Assembly (NCBI GenBank): GCA_050289485.1
Contig: JBNKFV010000001.1
Location: 78,405-142,404, forward strand
Source of the DNA: JBNKFV01 sp050289485
GTDB lineage: Bacteria > Pseudomonadota > Gammaproteobacteria > Pseudomonadales > Cellvibrionaceae
Direction: 5' to 3'
Length of the DNA: 64,000 nt
The notes beneath the pieces are model-generated. The model saw nothing but the letters and a program-made list of their open reading frames with translations. It was not told the DNA's origin and did not search any database. Every line of letters begins with the position of its first letter. The stretch's first letter is position 1. Below are positions 1-9,519 of this stretch, piece after piece. Position numbers and translations under genes: made by a program.

Positions 1-588
1 CGGGTGAAATTGCACGGCAAACAGGTTGTTGTCGCTCAGTGCAGTACAGAATGTTTGCGAATAGTGGCACTGCCCAGCCACCTGCGCGGCGTTATTTGCC
101 ACAACAAAATAACTGTGCACAAAATAAAAGCGGCTCATGTCGTCGATATGCTGCCACACAGGGTGATCAATGGTTTGCTTCACCTGATTCCAGCCCATGT
201 GCGGCACTTTTAAGTGCTCACCGTTTTCGTCATGCAGATTGCGGCCAAAAAAATTGACGCTTCCAGGCAGTATGCCTAAGCAATCAATACCGTTGTTTTC
301 TTCGCTGAAATCCATCAGCGCCTGCATACCAACACAAATAGCCAATACCGGCTTACCCGAGTGAATTTCCTGCTGAATCAGTGTATCGAACCCCAGTCGA
401 CGTATTTCGCCCATGCAATCGCGAATAGCGCCCACACCGGGAAAGATTACACGATCTGCGGCACGAACCTGTTCACTGTCTGAGGTCACGATCACATCAA
501 GATCAGGCGCCACTTTGCCGACTGCGCTGGCAACGGAATGCAGATTGCCCATACCGTAATCGATAATCGCAAGCTGTTGTTTACTCAT
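1..588 (-). CDS. hisH: Imidazole glycerol phosphate synthase glutaminase subunit HisH (3' end cut by window start)
   Basis: Glutaminase subunit that hydrolyses glutamine and channels ammonia to HisF in histidine synthesis. Translating the minus strand from the ATG at 588 gives an open frame starting MSKQQLAIIDYGMGNLHSVA, typical of HisH. The class I amidotransferase nucleophile is the Cys in AICVGMQ (usually GICLGMQ), and the His of QFHP is reached just before the window edge. About 196 codons are present; the C-terminus lies outside. It follows hisB by 53 bp on the same strand, so the two are probably one hisBH(AF) operon. The Val in AICVGMQ, where Leu is common, is the only oddity and is conservative. 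Confidence 0.95.
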   Translation of the reverse strand, partial: MSKQQLAIIDYGMGNLHSVASAVGKVAPDLDVIVTSDSEQVRAADRVIFPGVGAIRDCMGEIRRLGFDTLIQQEIHSGKPVLAICVGMQALMDFSEENNGIDCLGILPGSVNFFGRNLHDENGEHLKVPHMGWNQVKQTIDHPVWQHIDDMSRFYFVHSYFVVANNAAQVAGQCHYSQTFCTALSDNNLFAVQFHP

Positions 589-641
589 TGAATAACCTTT
601 GCGCCCACACAAGCAGGCATACGTAGATAAAATCGGGGCGG

Positions 642-1235
642 TTACAACGAACCTTTCGTGGATGGCATAACGCCTGCCATTCGCGGATCCAGCTCAAGCG
701 CCATACGTAACGCCCGGCCAAACGCCTTGAACACGGTTTCGATCTGATGGTGCGCATTGTCGCCTCGCAAACAGTCGATATGCAGAGTCACATTGGCATG
801 ATTAACAAAACCATGGAAAAATTCTGAAAACAGCTCGGTATCGAATGCCCCCACCCGTTTCTGGGTAAATGGCACCTTCATTATCAGGCCTGGGCGCCCG
901 GAAAAGTCGATAACAACCCGAGACAGGGCTTCGTCAAGGGGAACATACGCATGGCCATAACGACGAATCCCCTTTTTATCACCAACGGCCTGATTAATAG
1001 CCTGCCCCAGCGTGATACCAATGTCTTCTACCGAGTGATGGTCGTCGATATGCGTATCGCCTTTGCAAACAATATCCAGGTCAATCAAGCCATGGCGGGC
1101 AATCTGGTCCATCATGTGTTCCAGAAACGGTACGCCGGTATCAAAAGCGGCCTTACCGGTGCCATCCAGATTAACCGCTACACTGATCTGTGTTTCCAGT
1201 GTATCCCGGTTTACCTGTGCTGTTCGCTGACTCAT
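642..1235 (-). CDS. hisB: Imidazoleglycerol-phosphate dehydratase HisB
   Basis: Dehydrates imidazole glycerol phosphate to imidazole acetol phosphate in histidine synthesis; cytoplasmic Mn enzyme. The protein (about 197 residues) is the monofunctional form without the N-terminal phosphatase of enteric HisB. The metal-binding repeats FLEHMMDQIARHG with DDHHSVEDIGI, and FFHGFVNHANVTLH with DNAHHQIE, are intact. Two ATGs are adjacent; GGAG is 3 nt from the first and 6 nt from the second, so the second (1235) is preferred. It is the first gene of the his operon in view and is divergent from nhaA across about 245 bp. Confidence 0.96.
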   Translation of the reverse strand: MSQRTAQVNRDTLETQISVAVNLDGTGKAAFDTGVPFLEHMMDQIARHGLIDLDIVCKGDTHIDDHHSVEDIGITLGQAINQAVGDKKGIRRYGHAYVPLDEALSRVVIDFSGRPGLIMKVPFTQKRVGAFDTELFSEFFHGFVNHANVTLHIDCLRGDNAHHQIETVFKAFGRALRMALELDPRMAGVMPSTKGSL

Positions 1236-1482
1236 CATATTCTCCAGTACCCCCCTAACCGAGTAGATGGCAGGGCGAAAAGGCGCAATTATAAGGGCTG
1301 GCCGCGCCCTGCGCTACTTTTGCGACCGACTACGGTAAATCAGGTAACTGAAAGAAAAACACGATACAATCTTTTTGGGCGCGCCCATAAAAAAATCAAA
1401 CGCACCACAGAGGACGCAACCAACTTCAAGCCCGCTGTAAGCCGTACAGTTACCGGGAGTTTTAGAGTTACCGAGGGATTTT

Positions 1483-2712
1483 ATGCACCACCAACATCAA
1501 GACGAATCGTTTATTACAACCTTTCTTAAGATGGAGTCATCTGGCGGTATCCTGCTGATGATGGCCGCACTGGTTGCCATTGTTTTTGCCAATACTGGCC
1601 TGGTCGCCTATTACGAATTATTACTCTCCACACCAGTTGAAGTTCGAATCGGGGCCTTGCAGATTGCCAAACCCCTGCTGCTGTGGATTAACGATGGTTT
1701 AATGGCCGTTTTCTTCTTTCTGGTTGGACTAGAGCTCAAGCGAGAGATGCTCGAAGGCGAACTGGCAGACCGTCGTAACATTATTCTTCCGGGTGTCGGC
1801 GCCATTGGCGGCATGGCAATTCCCGCTATCATTTACCTGGCCTTTAACGTAGGCGATCCCCAGGCTTCCAATGGTTGGGCCATTCCAGCCGCCACCGATA
1901 TAGCCTTTGCCCTGGGAGTATTGATGCTGTTGGGCTCGAAGGTGCCCAGTAGCTTTAAAGTCTTCCTCACCTCACTGGCCATTTTCGACGACATCGGTGC
2001 CATCATCATTATTGCCTTGTTTTACACGTCTAAAATCTCGGTAACTGCACTGATTGTCGTAGTGGCCTGCATCCCGGTGCTGTACCTGCTTAATCGCAAA
2101 GACGTAATGGCGAAAAGCCCCTATCTCCTGGTCGGAATTGTTATTTGGGTAGCCATGCTGAAGTCAGGGGTTCACGCCACGCTAGCGGGCGTTCTAGTAG
2201 CCATGTTTATACCGATAAAGTCTGAAAAGCACCCAGGATTGTCGCCGCTGAAAAGCATCGAACATGACCTGCATTCAGTGGTTGCCTACTTTGTACTGCC
2301 TATTTTTGCGTTTGCCAATGCGGGCCTGACCCTGACCGGACTGACCTTCGCACAGGTTGTGCATGGTGTACCACTGGGCATTGCAGCGGGTTTATTTGTT
2401 GGCAAACCACTGGGTATTTTCGGCCTTTGCTGGCTGGCCATTCAATGTAAGCTAACCAAACTGCCCAACGGCATGAGCTGGCTGAGCCTGTTTGGCATTT
2501 CAGCACTGGCGGGTATTGGTTTTACCATGAGTTTATTTATTGGCTCGCTCGCGTTCGAAGAAACCGGCAACAACTTCGTATTCGACGAACGGCTGGGCAT
2601 TATTATGGGATCGATTGCCTCAGGCCTGATGGGTTACTTTGTACTAGCCTATGCGCTAGGTAAAACACGAGAACAAGAAAAAACGCCACAGCAAGCTAAT
2701 GGCCATGGGTGA
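1483..2712 (+). CDS. nhaA: Na+/H+ antiporter NhaA
   Basis: Inner-membrane electrogenic sodium/proton antiporter for pH and Na+ homeostasis. The 409-residue protein has the usual NhaA length and alternates hydrophobic helices throughout. The paired aspartates of the transport site are in LAIFDDIGAIIIIA, and the PAATDIAFALGVL helix of the family is present. The ATG at 1483 follows a GAGGG about 6 nt upstream. It stands alone, divergent from hisB. A Na+-driven antiporter fits a marine lifestyle but does not prove it. Confidence 0.96.
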   Translation: MHHQHQDESFITTFLKMESSGGILLMMAALVAIVFANTGLVAYYELLLSTPVEVRIGALQIAKPLLLWINDGLMAVFFFLVGLELKREMLEGELADRRNIILPGVGAIGGMAIPAIIYLAFNVGDPQASNGWAIPAATDIAFALGVLMLLGSKVPSSFKVFLTSLAIFDDIGAIIIIALFYTSKISVTALIVVVACIPVLYLLNRKDVMAKSPYLLVGIVIWVAMLKSGVHATLAGVLVAMFIPIKSEKHPGLSPLKSIEHDLHSVVAYFVLPIFAFANAGLTLTGLTFAQVVHGVPLGIAAGLFVGKPLGIFGLCWLAIQCKLTKLPNGMSWLSLFGISALAGIGFTMSLFIGSLAFEETGNNFVFDERLGIIMGSIASGLMGYFVLAYALGKTREQEKTPQQANGHG

Positions 2713-2789
2713 GTGAAGTGCATACATATTCAGTATGCCGCCCTACGGGCCCCACAGACTCAGGCAATCAGCGTGCAAGTCTGAGAGGA

Positions 2790-2814
2790 AGGCTGTTCCC
2801 TGGAAGAACAGCCT
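2790..2814 (-). terminator. Hairpin downstream of the cold-shock gene
   Basis: Perfect 9-bp stem (AGGCTGTTC / GAACAGCCT) with a 7-nt loop, 13 bp past the stop codon of the cold-shock gene. The T-tract on the minus strand is weak (TCCTCTC), so it may be an imperfect terminator or a 3'-end stabilising hairpin. Confidence 0.55.
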
Positions 2815-2826
2815 GACCTGAGGTGC

Positions 2827-3036
2827 TTAGAGCGGGGTAACGTTCTCGGCTTGAGGCCCTTTTTGCCCCTGGGTGACTTCCATCGTCACCTGCTGACCTT
2901 CTTTGAGTGTGCGGCGGCCAGTACCTTGAATTGCGCTGAAGTGCACAAATACATCCTTTCCACCTTCCTGTTGAATAAAGCCGAAGCCTTTTTCATCGTT
3001 AAACCACTTCACGGTACCTGTTACTTGATTAGACAT
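2827..3036 (-). CDS. CspA-family cold-shock protein
   Basis: Single OB-fold RNA chaperone of 69 residues, the normal family length. Both RNA-binding motifs are intact: RNP1 KGFGFI and RNP2 VFVHF, after the GTVKWFNDEKGFGF start. It is monocistronic, with almost 500 bp of gene-free DNA upstream that could include a long regulated 5' leader, as cspA-type genes often have. Which paralogue it is cannot be told from sequence alone. Confidence 0.95.
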   Translation of the reverse strand: MSNQVTGTVKWFNDEKGFGFIQQEGGKDVFVHFSAIQGTGRRTLKEGQQVTMEVTQGQKGPQAENVTPL

Positions 3037-3519
3037 ATCGCTCTCTTGCTCTTGATGTAACTACCGGTAAAACCGGCATGGAAAAGCCGGCAGCAACGAT
3101 TGCCGCCAACCGTTTGAGCAGGCCTTACTGCACCTGCAAAACCTTAGGGCCTGTTTAACAGGCCCTAGCCCCTGCGTAAACTGCCAATGCAAGTTCAGGG
3201 GGTACAGGGTTTTGTTTCAAGAGAACAACTGGAATGGAGATGTTACCGGCAACCAGCACCTGCTGGCATGTAGCAGAAAACACGGAGCGGTTACAGACTG
3301 AGCTTGACGCAATATTGATCATGGTGCGATAGCAAACTTATACACAGTTAAGATACTTCCTTGAAACAAACCAGTACACAGAGAGGGCAAATTACAGGCA
3401 ACCTGCACAAAACCCCATCAACCTGTGCACTAATTAGTATTTGAGCATACCCCATGGTTTTACGGTTCGCCACCAAAAATGCACGAAAGTTTTATGAATT
3501 TTTCAGTCTAAGTTGATAT
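3037..3519. other. Gene-free interval upstream of the cold-shock gene, with a hairpin
   Basis: No coding frame with family features is visible. A 9-bp perfect stem TAGGGCCTG / CAGGCCCTA with a 5-nt loop lies at 3145-3167, and GC-rich short inverted repeats (CCGG...CCGG) lie near 3065-3095. On the minus strand the interval contains the promoter and probably a long 5' leader of the cold-shock gene. The hairpin could also end transcription from the deacetylase gene, which stops at 3520. Confidence 0.5.
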
Positions 3520-4437
3520 TCACGCCTCAGTGAGCGCGAGTACATGCTTCAAGACGCTTCGTGACAATGCCGAAAGGTCATAACCACCCTCAAGCATTGA
3601 CACAACACGGCCTTGAGCATGGCGACTGGCAAGCTCGCAAATCAGCTGCGTCACCCAGTAAAAGTCTTCCTCTTGCAGGTTGAGACTTGCCAGCGGATCA
3701 TCGCGATGGGCATCGAATCCGGCCGACACCAAAATAATGTCTGGCTTGTGGGCATTCACAGCGCGACGCCAATCGGTCTCCACCTGCCTGCGAAACCCAT
3801 CACCACCCGTACCAGCAGGTAACGGCGTGAGACAAATATTGGGAGCCTCGACGTGGTCATAGCGGCCAGGATAAAAGGGGTATTGAAAACTGGAGCAGAC
3901 CAACACCTCAGGCCTGTTTTGAAAGATCTCCACGGTGCCATTGCCATGGTGCACATCGAAATCCAGGATAGCGACACGCTCAGCGCCCTGTGCCAGCGCT
4001 CTTTCGGCGGCAACCGCAACCGAATTGAAAATACAAAACCCCATAGAAATGGATGACTCGGCATGATGCCCTGGCGGCCGTACCGCACAGAAAGCTCGCT
4101 GCTGATGCCCTTGCATGACCTGGTCGACAGCCCACGTACCTGCACCTGCAGCCCGGCGACTGGCTTCGAGCGAGCCGGGGCTCATACTGGTATCTGCATC
4201 GAGAGATACCAGACCTTCCGCAGGCGATAAGGCAACAACCGAATCAACATGTGAAACAGGGTGAACGGCGTAGAGATTCTCGAGATTGATCAGGGGTGCA
4301 AGCTGCCATGTCAAGGCAGCGTCAGCCCACGACTGCGATTTAAGCCCTTGCATCACCGCCTGTAGTCGCTGCGGACTTTCGGGATGATGTGAGCCCATAT
4401 AATGAGATTCGCAGGCAGAATGATGCAACAGCAACAT
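3520..4437 (-). CDS. Histone-deacetylase-family amidohydrolase (class II HDAC-like)
   Basis: Zinc-dependent amidohydrolase of the arginase/deacetylase fold; bacterial members act on acetylated polyamines or other small amides, and the substrate here cannot be assigned. The 305-residue protein keeps the catalytic core: the His pair of RPPGHHAE (H124/H125), zinc ligands Asp161 and His163 in FDVHHGNG, Asp242 in SAGFDAH, and the C-terminal LEGGYDL tyrosine loop. GGGGG lies 8 nt before the ATG. The next gene upstream, the 115-residue membrane protein, is 23 bp away on the same strand, so co-transcription is plausible. Confidence 0.92.
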   Translation of the reverse strand: MLLLHHSACESHYMGSHHPESPQRLQAVMQGLKSQSWADAALTWQLAPLINLENLYAVHPVSHVDSVVALSPAEGLVSLDADTSMSPGSLEASRRAAGAGTWAVDQVMQGHQQRAFCAVRPPGHHAESSISMGFCIFNSVAVAAERALAQGAERVAILDFDVHHGNGTVEIFQNRPEVLVCSSFQYPFYPGRYDHVEAPNICLTPLPAGTGGDGFRRQVETDWRRAVNAHKPDIILVSAGFDAHRDDPLASLNLQEEDFYWVTQLICELASRHAQGRVVSMLEGGYDLSALSRSVLKHVLALTEA

Positions 4438-4460
4438 AGACCAGCCCCCTTAACAAGGCA

Positions 4461-4808
4461 CTATGGCGGCGGCGCGTTGTCGCTATCCTTTTGCGGTTTC
4501 TTCGCCACTTTTTCATGTAATACCAGCGACACCACAATACCAGCAAAGTAAAACAGCATTAATCCGCGTTTGATGCCGTCAGCGAATACAGCGTGCAACA
4601 GGTTTTCTCTATCCATGGCAAACCGCAACATACCAAAACACCATGCCGCCGCAACAAAATAGGCCCAGCGAGGACGAAAAGCCATCGCAATAGCAGTCAC
4701 AATGGCTACCACCCCCATCGCCACGGCAAGCGTATTTAACTGACTTACCCACACTGCAGCCAGTACCGCGAAACAAACAATAAAAGCTTTATTCAGCCAT
4801 ATAAACAT
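4461..4808 (-). CDS. Small inner-membrane protein, function unknown
   Basis: 115-residue protein with three to four hydrophobic segments (about residues 5-22, 25-43, 48-62 and 82-98) and a charged, proline-ending C-terminus (KPQKDSDNAPPP). No family is recognised. It lies 8 bp downstream of ubiI and 23 bp upstream of the deacetylase gene on the same strand, so it is probably the middle of a pepP-ubiH-ubiI-orf-HDAC transcription unit. That position alone gives no function. Confidence 0.7.
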   Translation of the reverse strand: MFIWLNKAFIVCFAVLAAVWVSQLNTLAVAMGVVAIVTAIAMAFRPRWAYFVAAAWCFGMLRFAMDRENLLHAVFADGIKRGLMLFYFAGIVVSLVLHEKVAKKPQKDSDNAPPP

Positions 4809-4816
4809 AACAACAC

Positions 4817-6046
4817 CTATAGCCCCATAGCCTGCCTGGCAATTCGCTGTTTCAAAAGAGGCATTCGATCAACAGCCGACATGCCAGCATTACGCAACCA
4901 TCTCAGCGCAATGTCGTCTGCGCCGAACAGCTGCTTAAACCCTTCCATGACACCCATGACAGCCATATTGTTGCCTTGCCGACGCCGCTGGTAACGGCGC
5001 AACAGCGAGGCGTGATTCAAGGGGATATCCCGCTGCACAGCCCGTGCAACCTCTTCTGCCAACACCAGGGCATCCCCCAAACCTATATTAGCCCCCTGCC
5101 CCGCCAATGGGTGAATGGTATGGGCTGCATCCCCCATAAACACAACGCTGTCCGCAAAGTAACGGGTTAAATGCCGCTGACGTAACGGAAACATAAAACG
5201 GGGGTCAGACGCTGTCACTTTGCCCAAGCGCAGCTCAAAAGCGTTTGACAGCGCATGATTAAATGCCGCCTCATCCATTGCCATTAATGCTTCGGCCAAC
5301 TCGTGCTTTGCAGACCAGACAATCGACGACTGATAACCGTCTGCACGAGCCGAAGCTGCTGCGGTAAGAGGAAGAAAAGCCAAGGGCCCTGTGGTTAAAA
5401 AACGCTGCCACGCCGTATAGTCGTGAGGCGTTTCATGAGTAACCGTTGTGACAATCGCACTGTGGCCATAATCCCATTCGCGCACGTCCATATCACACAG
5501 GGGACGCAAGGTAGAATGGGCGCCATCAGCCGCCACGATTAGCGGGGCCGACAAACTGCGCCCATCGGTAAACGTTAGAGTACGCACACCCTCATCAACA
5601 GCCGATAATGCCGACACCTTGGCGTCATAAAAGCGTACCACCCCAGAGAGGTTTTCTAACCGCTGGTTCAAGGCATTCACAATATTGCGATTTTCAACAA
5701 TGCAGCCCAAGCTGGTTTGACCGGCGGCAAACGCATCGAAATGAATACTGCCAGTACCCTCGGCATCCCATACCTGCATGTCGGTGTAATGGCACACACG
5801 CTCAGCATGCACCTGAGACCAACAGCCATTGGCTTGCAAGAACTGACGCGACGCATGGGTTAATGCCACCACTCGCGGGTCAAATCGCTGCTCGGCCTCA
5901 ATCGTCAGCACAGGCTGCTGAGGCCCAGCATCCACCAAGGCAATCGCCAACGCCGGACATTGAGCAGCAACCGCAGCCGTGAGCGCCGCACCAATCATAC
6001 CGGCACCCACTACAACAATATCAAATTCAGCAGACTGATCGGTCAT
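4817..6046 (-). CDS. ubiI: Ubiquinone biosynthesis FAD monooxygenase UbiI (VisC family)
   Basis: Flavoprotein hydroxylase acting at C5 of the ubiquinone ring precursor. The 409-residue protein has the N-terminal FAD motif VVGAGMIGAAL and the GDAAHTIHPLAGQGANIGL signature of UbiH/UbiI/UbiF hydroxylases. Its ATG overlaps the ubiH stop by 4 nt, the usual coupled arrangement. The order pepP-ubiH-visC is conserved in gammaproteobacteria, which supports UbiI rather than another paralogue. Confidence 0.9.
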   Translation of the reverse strand: MTDQSAEFDIVVVGAGMIGAALTAAVAAQCPALAIALVDAGPQQPVLTIEAEQRFDPRVVALTHASRQFLQANGCWSQVHAERVCHYTDMQVWDAEGTGSIHFDAFAAGQTSLGCIVENRNIVNALNQRLENLSGVVRFYDAKVSALSAVDEGVRTLTFTDGRSLSAPLIVAADGAHSTLRPLCDMDVREWDYGHSAIVTTVTHETPHDYTAWQRFLTTGPLAFLPLTAAASARADGYQSSIVWSAKHELAEALMAMDEAAFNHALSNAFELRLGKVTASDPRFMFPLRQRHLTRYFADSVVFMGDAAHTIHPLAGQGANIGLGDALVLAEEVARAVQRDIPLNHASLLRRYQRRRQGNNMAVMGVMEGFKQLFGADDIALRWLRNAGMSAVDRMPLLKQRIARQAMGL

Positions 6047-7311
6047 GATTGATTGACTCCGTATTCGCCGGTGCGAGCAAGATGGCCAGCCATGCCCATG
6101 GTCTGCTCAGACAGCCACTGCTTAGCCGGAGGCAGCACATCGAGGGTCAGCAACCCCATGGAGCGCAGCACGGCCAGGGGTTTCACATCTGAGGAAAACG
6201 CACGCACTAAGCGATCACTAAAACCCACCGTTAACTGCTGATCAGCCAACTGGCGGGCAGCATATTGCTGCAAGGTCTCCAGATCGCCCAACACACGCCC
6301 ACAACGTTCACCGACGCCTAGCGTCTCGGCCAATACGGCACAATCCCGCAAAGACAAGTTAAACCCTTGCCCTGCCACAGGATGCAGAAAATGCGCCGCG
6401 TTACCCATAACCGCCAAATGGCTGCGAACCTGCTCCTGAGCCTGTATGAGCGCCAACTCATAACAGTGGCGCTGCCCCACTTTGACAAAACGTCCCGCAC
6501 GAAAGCCAAACGACCGCTGCAACTCGGCCAAAAACGCCGAATCAGTGCATGCTAACCAATGATCAGCACGCGCTTTGGGATGAGTCCATACCAGAGCTGC
6601 CTGTCGTGCGCCGTCGGATTCACCCATTGGCAGCAATGCAATCGGGCCTGTCGCGGTGAAACGCTCATAGGCAATCCCTTGATGGGGCTGTGAAAGCGCT
6701 ACGTTGGCAATAATGGCGCGCTGATCATACTGGCGGACAGTGTGCGCTATACCCAATTGCTGGCGCATGGCCGATACCTCGCCGTCGGCAACAATCGCCA
6801 AGCTGGCAAATAATTCTATAAACTGGCTCGACTGCTGAACGGTTAATGCGTAGCCACCAGGCATGGGGGCGATTGCCGATACCTGAGCCGGCGCAAGCAC
6901 CCGTATTTGCGGACACTTAACCAGTGCATCAGCCAATACAGCCCCCAACCAACGGTTCTCCACCACATAGCCAACGGCATCAAGCCGATGAGCTTCGGCG
7001 TTAATTTCCGTACCACCAAAATGCCCTTTATCAGAAACATGCACCTTACGAATAGGCGTTAGATGTTTGCTGAGGCGTGGCCACACGCCCATCGCTTGTA
7101 ACAAAGGAGCCGCGCCGGCGGCAAGTGCAGTAGAACGGGCGTCGAAGCTGGGCTGATAGACCGGCTGCCCTTCGCCTAGCGGAAATGCCTCAACCAAGGT
7201 GATCGACCACGCTTGGTTTTGTGCGGCCAATAGCAACGCTAGGCTAATGCCCACCATGCCGCCGCCAACAATAGCGATATCCGTTTCCTGTTTTACACAA
7301 TCAGCAGGCAC
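6043..7311 (-). CDS. ubiH: 2-octaprenyl-6-methoxyphenol hydroxylase UbiH
   Basis: FAD-dependent monooxygenase for C1 hydroxylation in ubiquinone synthesis. The 422-residue protein has AIVGGGMVGISLALLLA at the N-terminus and GNAAHFLHPVAGQGFNLSLRD in the C-terminal FAD region. It lies between pepP and ubiI, the conserved order. The start is uncertain: GTG at 7311 has no clear Shine-Dalgarno sequence, and a second GTG at about 7296 would leave the FAD motif intact. Confidence 0.9.
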   Translation of the reverse strand: MPADCVKQETDIAIVGGGMVGISLALLLAAQNQAWSITLVEAFPLGEGQPVYQPSFDARSTALAAGAAPLLQAMGVWPRLSKHLTPIRKVHVSDKGHFGGTEINAEAHRLDAVGYVVENRWLGAVLADALVKCPQIRVLAPAQVSAIAPMPGGYALTVQQSSQFIELFASLAIVADGEVSAMRQQLGIAHTVRQYDQRAIIANVALSQPHQGIAYERFTATGPIALLPMGESDGARQAALVWTHPKARADHWLACTDSAFLAELQRSFGFRAGRFVKVGQRHCYELALIQAQEQVRSHLAVMGNAAHFLHPVAGQGFNLSLRDCAVLAETLGVGERCGRVLGDLETLQQYAARQLADQQLTVGFSDRLVRAFSSDVKPLAVLRSMGLLTLDVLPPAKQWLSEQTMGMAGHLARTGEYGVNQS

Positions 7312-7363
7312 TAGAGGTTCTCAACTTAGGGCTTATTAACACTAGGGGGCAACAGTGTGCAAT

Positions 7364-8701
7364 TTACCGTGATGCATTGCCCTGATCTGTATCAGCCATT
7401 AGTCGCTCAATAGCCTCGACAGTTTTGGGAACGTCTTTCGTCAATACGTCACAACCGCCTTTGGTGATCAGTACGTCATCTTCAATACGTACACCAATGC
7501 CGCGCCACTTGGCGTCAACTTTTTCGTTGTCTTTGGCCACGTATATACCGGGCTCTACCGTCATCACCATGCCGGGTTCTAGTACACGCCATTGACCCGC
7601 CACTTTGTAGTCACCCACATCATGCACATCCATGCCGAGCCAATGGCCGATGCGGTGCATATAGAAATCTTTATAGGCACCTGCCTCAATCAGCTCAGCC
7701 ACATCGCCCTGCAACAAACCAAGATCGACTAACCCTTGGGTAATTACCTGCACCGATGCCTCGTGGGGCTCGTTCCAGTGATTGCCGGGCTTGATCACGG
7801 CCATGGCCGCATCCTGCGCGGCTAATACCAACTCATAAATGGCTTTCTGCTCTGGCGAAAATTTACCGCTTACCGGAAAGGTTCGCGTAATATCCGCAGC
7901 ATACCCCTCCAACTCACAACCGGCATCGATCAATACCAAGTCATTTGCGCGCATTTTGCCGCTGTTTTCGATGTAATGGAGAATACAGCTGTTGGGCCCA
8001 CTGCCCACAATCGAGTTGTATGCTGGGTGTCGCGCACCGTTGCGAGCAAACTCGTAGTTTATTTCGGCTTCCAGCTGGTATTCATGCATACCCGGCTGGC
8101 AGTATTGCATCGCTCGACAATGTGCGCGCGCAGAAATCTCGGCAGCTTCACGCATCACCCGAATTTCTGCGGCACTTTTGAAGAGACGCAACTCATGTAA
8201 AAAATGGTCGAGATCGAGAAATTCGCCCGGTGGGGTAGCGCCCGAACGAACTTTCGCCCGAATGGCATTTACCCAGCCCATGACCTCGCGGTCAAATTCG
8301 CCATCTTTACCCATGGCGTAGTACACCCGCTCACGGCCTTCGAGCAGCCCAGGCAAAATATCGTCAATATCATCGATAGGAAACGCGTCGTCGGCAGCGT
8401 AGGTTTCACAGGCGCCGTCTGGACCAGCACGATAACCGTCCCAGATTTCTTTTTCCGGGTTACGCTCGCGACAAAACAACACGTACTCAGCATGCTCTCG
8501 CTCAGGCAACAACACCAACACGGCTTCTGGCTCAGGAAAGCCACTCAGATAAAAAAAGTCGCTATCTTGGCGATAGGGGTACTCGGTGTCGCGGCTGCGG
8601 GTGCGCTCAGGCGCGGCAGGCACAATAGCAATACTATTGGGCTCCATTAACGCCATCAGATCACGACGGCGACGGGCAAACTCTTGTTTTGAGATACGCA
8701 T
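7364..8701 (-). CDS. pepP: Xaa-Pro aminopeptidase PepP
   Basis: Releases the N-terminal residue next to proline; dinuclear Mn enzyme of the M24B family. The 445-residue protein begins MRISKQEFARRRR as in other PepP. The metal ligands are visible: LIDAGCELEGYAADITRTF (two Asp), HRIGHWLGMDVHD (His), the Glu of VEPGIYV, and the Glu of GVRIEDDVL. It is followed by ubiH after 52 bp and preceded by ygfB after 24 bp, the standard cluster. Confidence 0.95.
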   Translation of the reverse strand: MRISKQEFARRRRDLMALMEPNSIAIVPAAPERTRSRDTEYPYRQDSDFFYLSGFPEPEAVLVLLPEREHAEYVLFCRERNPEKEIWDGYRAGPDGACETYAADDAFPIDDIDDILPGLLEGRERVYYAMGKDGEFDREVMGWVNAIRAKVRSGATPPGEFLDLDHFLHELRLFKSAAEIRVMREAAEISARAHCRAMQYCQPGMHEYQLEAEINYEFARNGARHPAYNSIVGSGPNSCILHYIENSGKMRANDLVLIDAGCELEGYAADITRTFPVSGKFSPEQKAIYELVLAAQDAAMAVIKPGNHWNEPHEASVQVITQGLVDLGLLQGDVAELIEAGAYKDFYMHRIGHWLGMDVHDVGDYKVAGQWRVLEPGMVMTVEPGIYVAKDNEKVDAKWRGIGVRIEDDVLITKGGCDVLTKDVPKTVEAIERLMADTDQGNASR

Positions 8702-8725
8702 AGTGTGATAACAACCAGAAATGAC

Positions 8726-9286
8726 CTAATGCACAGCAGGTTTTACATCTTTGCTGTTAAATTCCATAAACAGTTTAATAGCCGACATACGCACGTATTC
8801 TGCCACGGCAAAATAATCTGACTCCAGATCTTCCGACATTTCAGAAATGTCGATCTGACTTATCGCCACAAGATCCGACAACATTTCCAATACCTCTTCG
8901 TCGAGACTGTCTTGCTGCCCCAGCCCGGTATGACCAATGCCCACCAAAAACCCCTGGCACCACTCGCCCAGAGCCTCGCTGCGTAGAGAAAGGTCTGCTT
9001 CATCGGCCGGCAACAGCAGCACAAAACCAAAATCATCACGCATGAGTTGTTTTAAAGATTGGTGATACAAGGCTACCAGCGCATCGTTGAGGTCATGCCC
9101 TGGGTCTTCGGCCAGATCCAACGCTTCTTTGGCCAAGTTCACCCAGTCGTGATCAGCAAATCGCAAACCGCCACTCAAATAACCACACAACACGCCTTGT
9201 AGCTCAGCAATGCCGTTTAACGCACCTGCTTGGGTTAACAATGGCGGTAATACTTGCAGCAAATCAATCTCTTGGGTTGAACTCAT
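8726..9286 (-). CDS. ygfB: UPF0149 (YgfB/YecA) family protein
   Basis: 186-residue acidic protein of the YgfB family, mostly helical, normally the first gene of the ygfB-pepP-ubiH-visC unit, as here. Family features are the GYLSGGLRF segment near residue 35 and the WCQGFLVGIG segment near residue 108. YgfB in Pseudomonas affects beta-lactam tolerance through AmpDh3 control (known for the family, not shown here). It is divergent from the zapA transcription unit across about 230 bp. Confidence 0.88.
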   Translation of the reverse strand: MSSTQEIDLLQVLPPLLTQAGALNGIAELQGVLCGYLSGGLRFADHDWVNLAKEALDLAEDPGHDLNDALVALYHQSLKQLMRDDFGFVLLLPADEADLSLRSEALGEWCQGFLVGIGHTGLGQQDSLDEEVLEMLSDLVAISQIDISEMSEDLESDYFAVAEYVRMSAIKLFMEFNSKDVKPAVH

Positions 9287-9519
9287 TGTAAGGTCTTCAC
9301 TCTAATCTCGGCCTATGAAAGGGGCTCATGCTAACACGAAGTTGCGGGGAATCATCACCCGATACCTTGCGGGAGCAAGCCACTGAGATGCTAATGACCA
9401 AAAATGCTAAGCCTTTTCGAGACCTAGACAACATTTTCTAGAAACAACCTTAACAACGATTGACCCATATGCAGGTCCACCATATAGTTAAGCGATCATT
9501 AACTACATGCGCAACGGCT

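Noticed and set aside
951..1529. Plus-strand open frame over hisB
   Set aside because: Shadow of hisB in the opposite strand; composition and content show no family.
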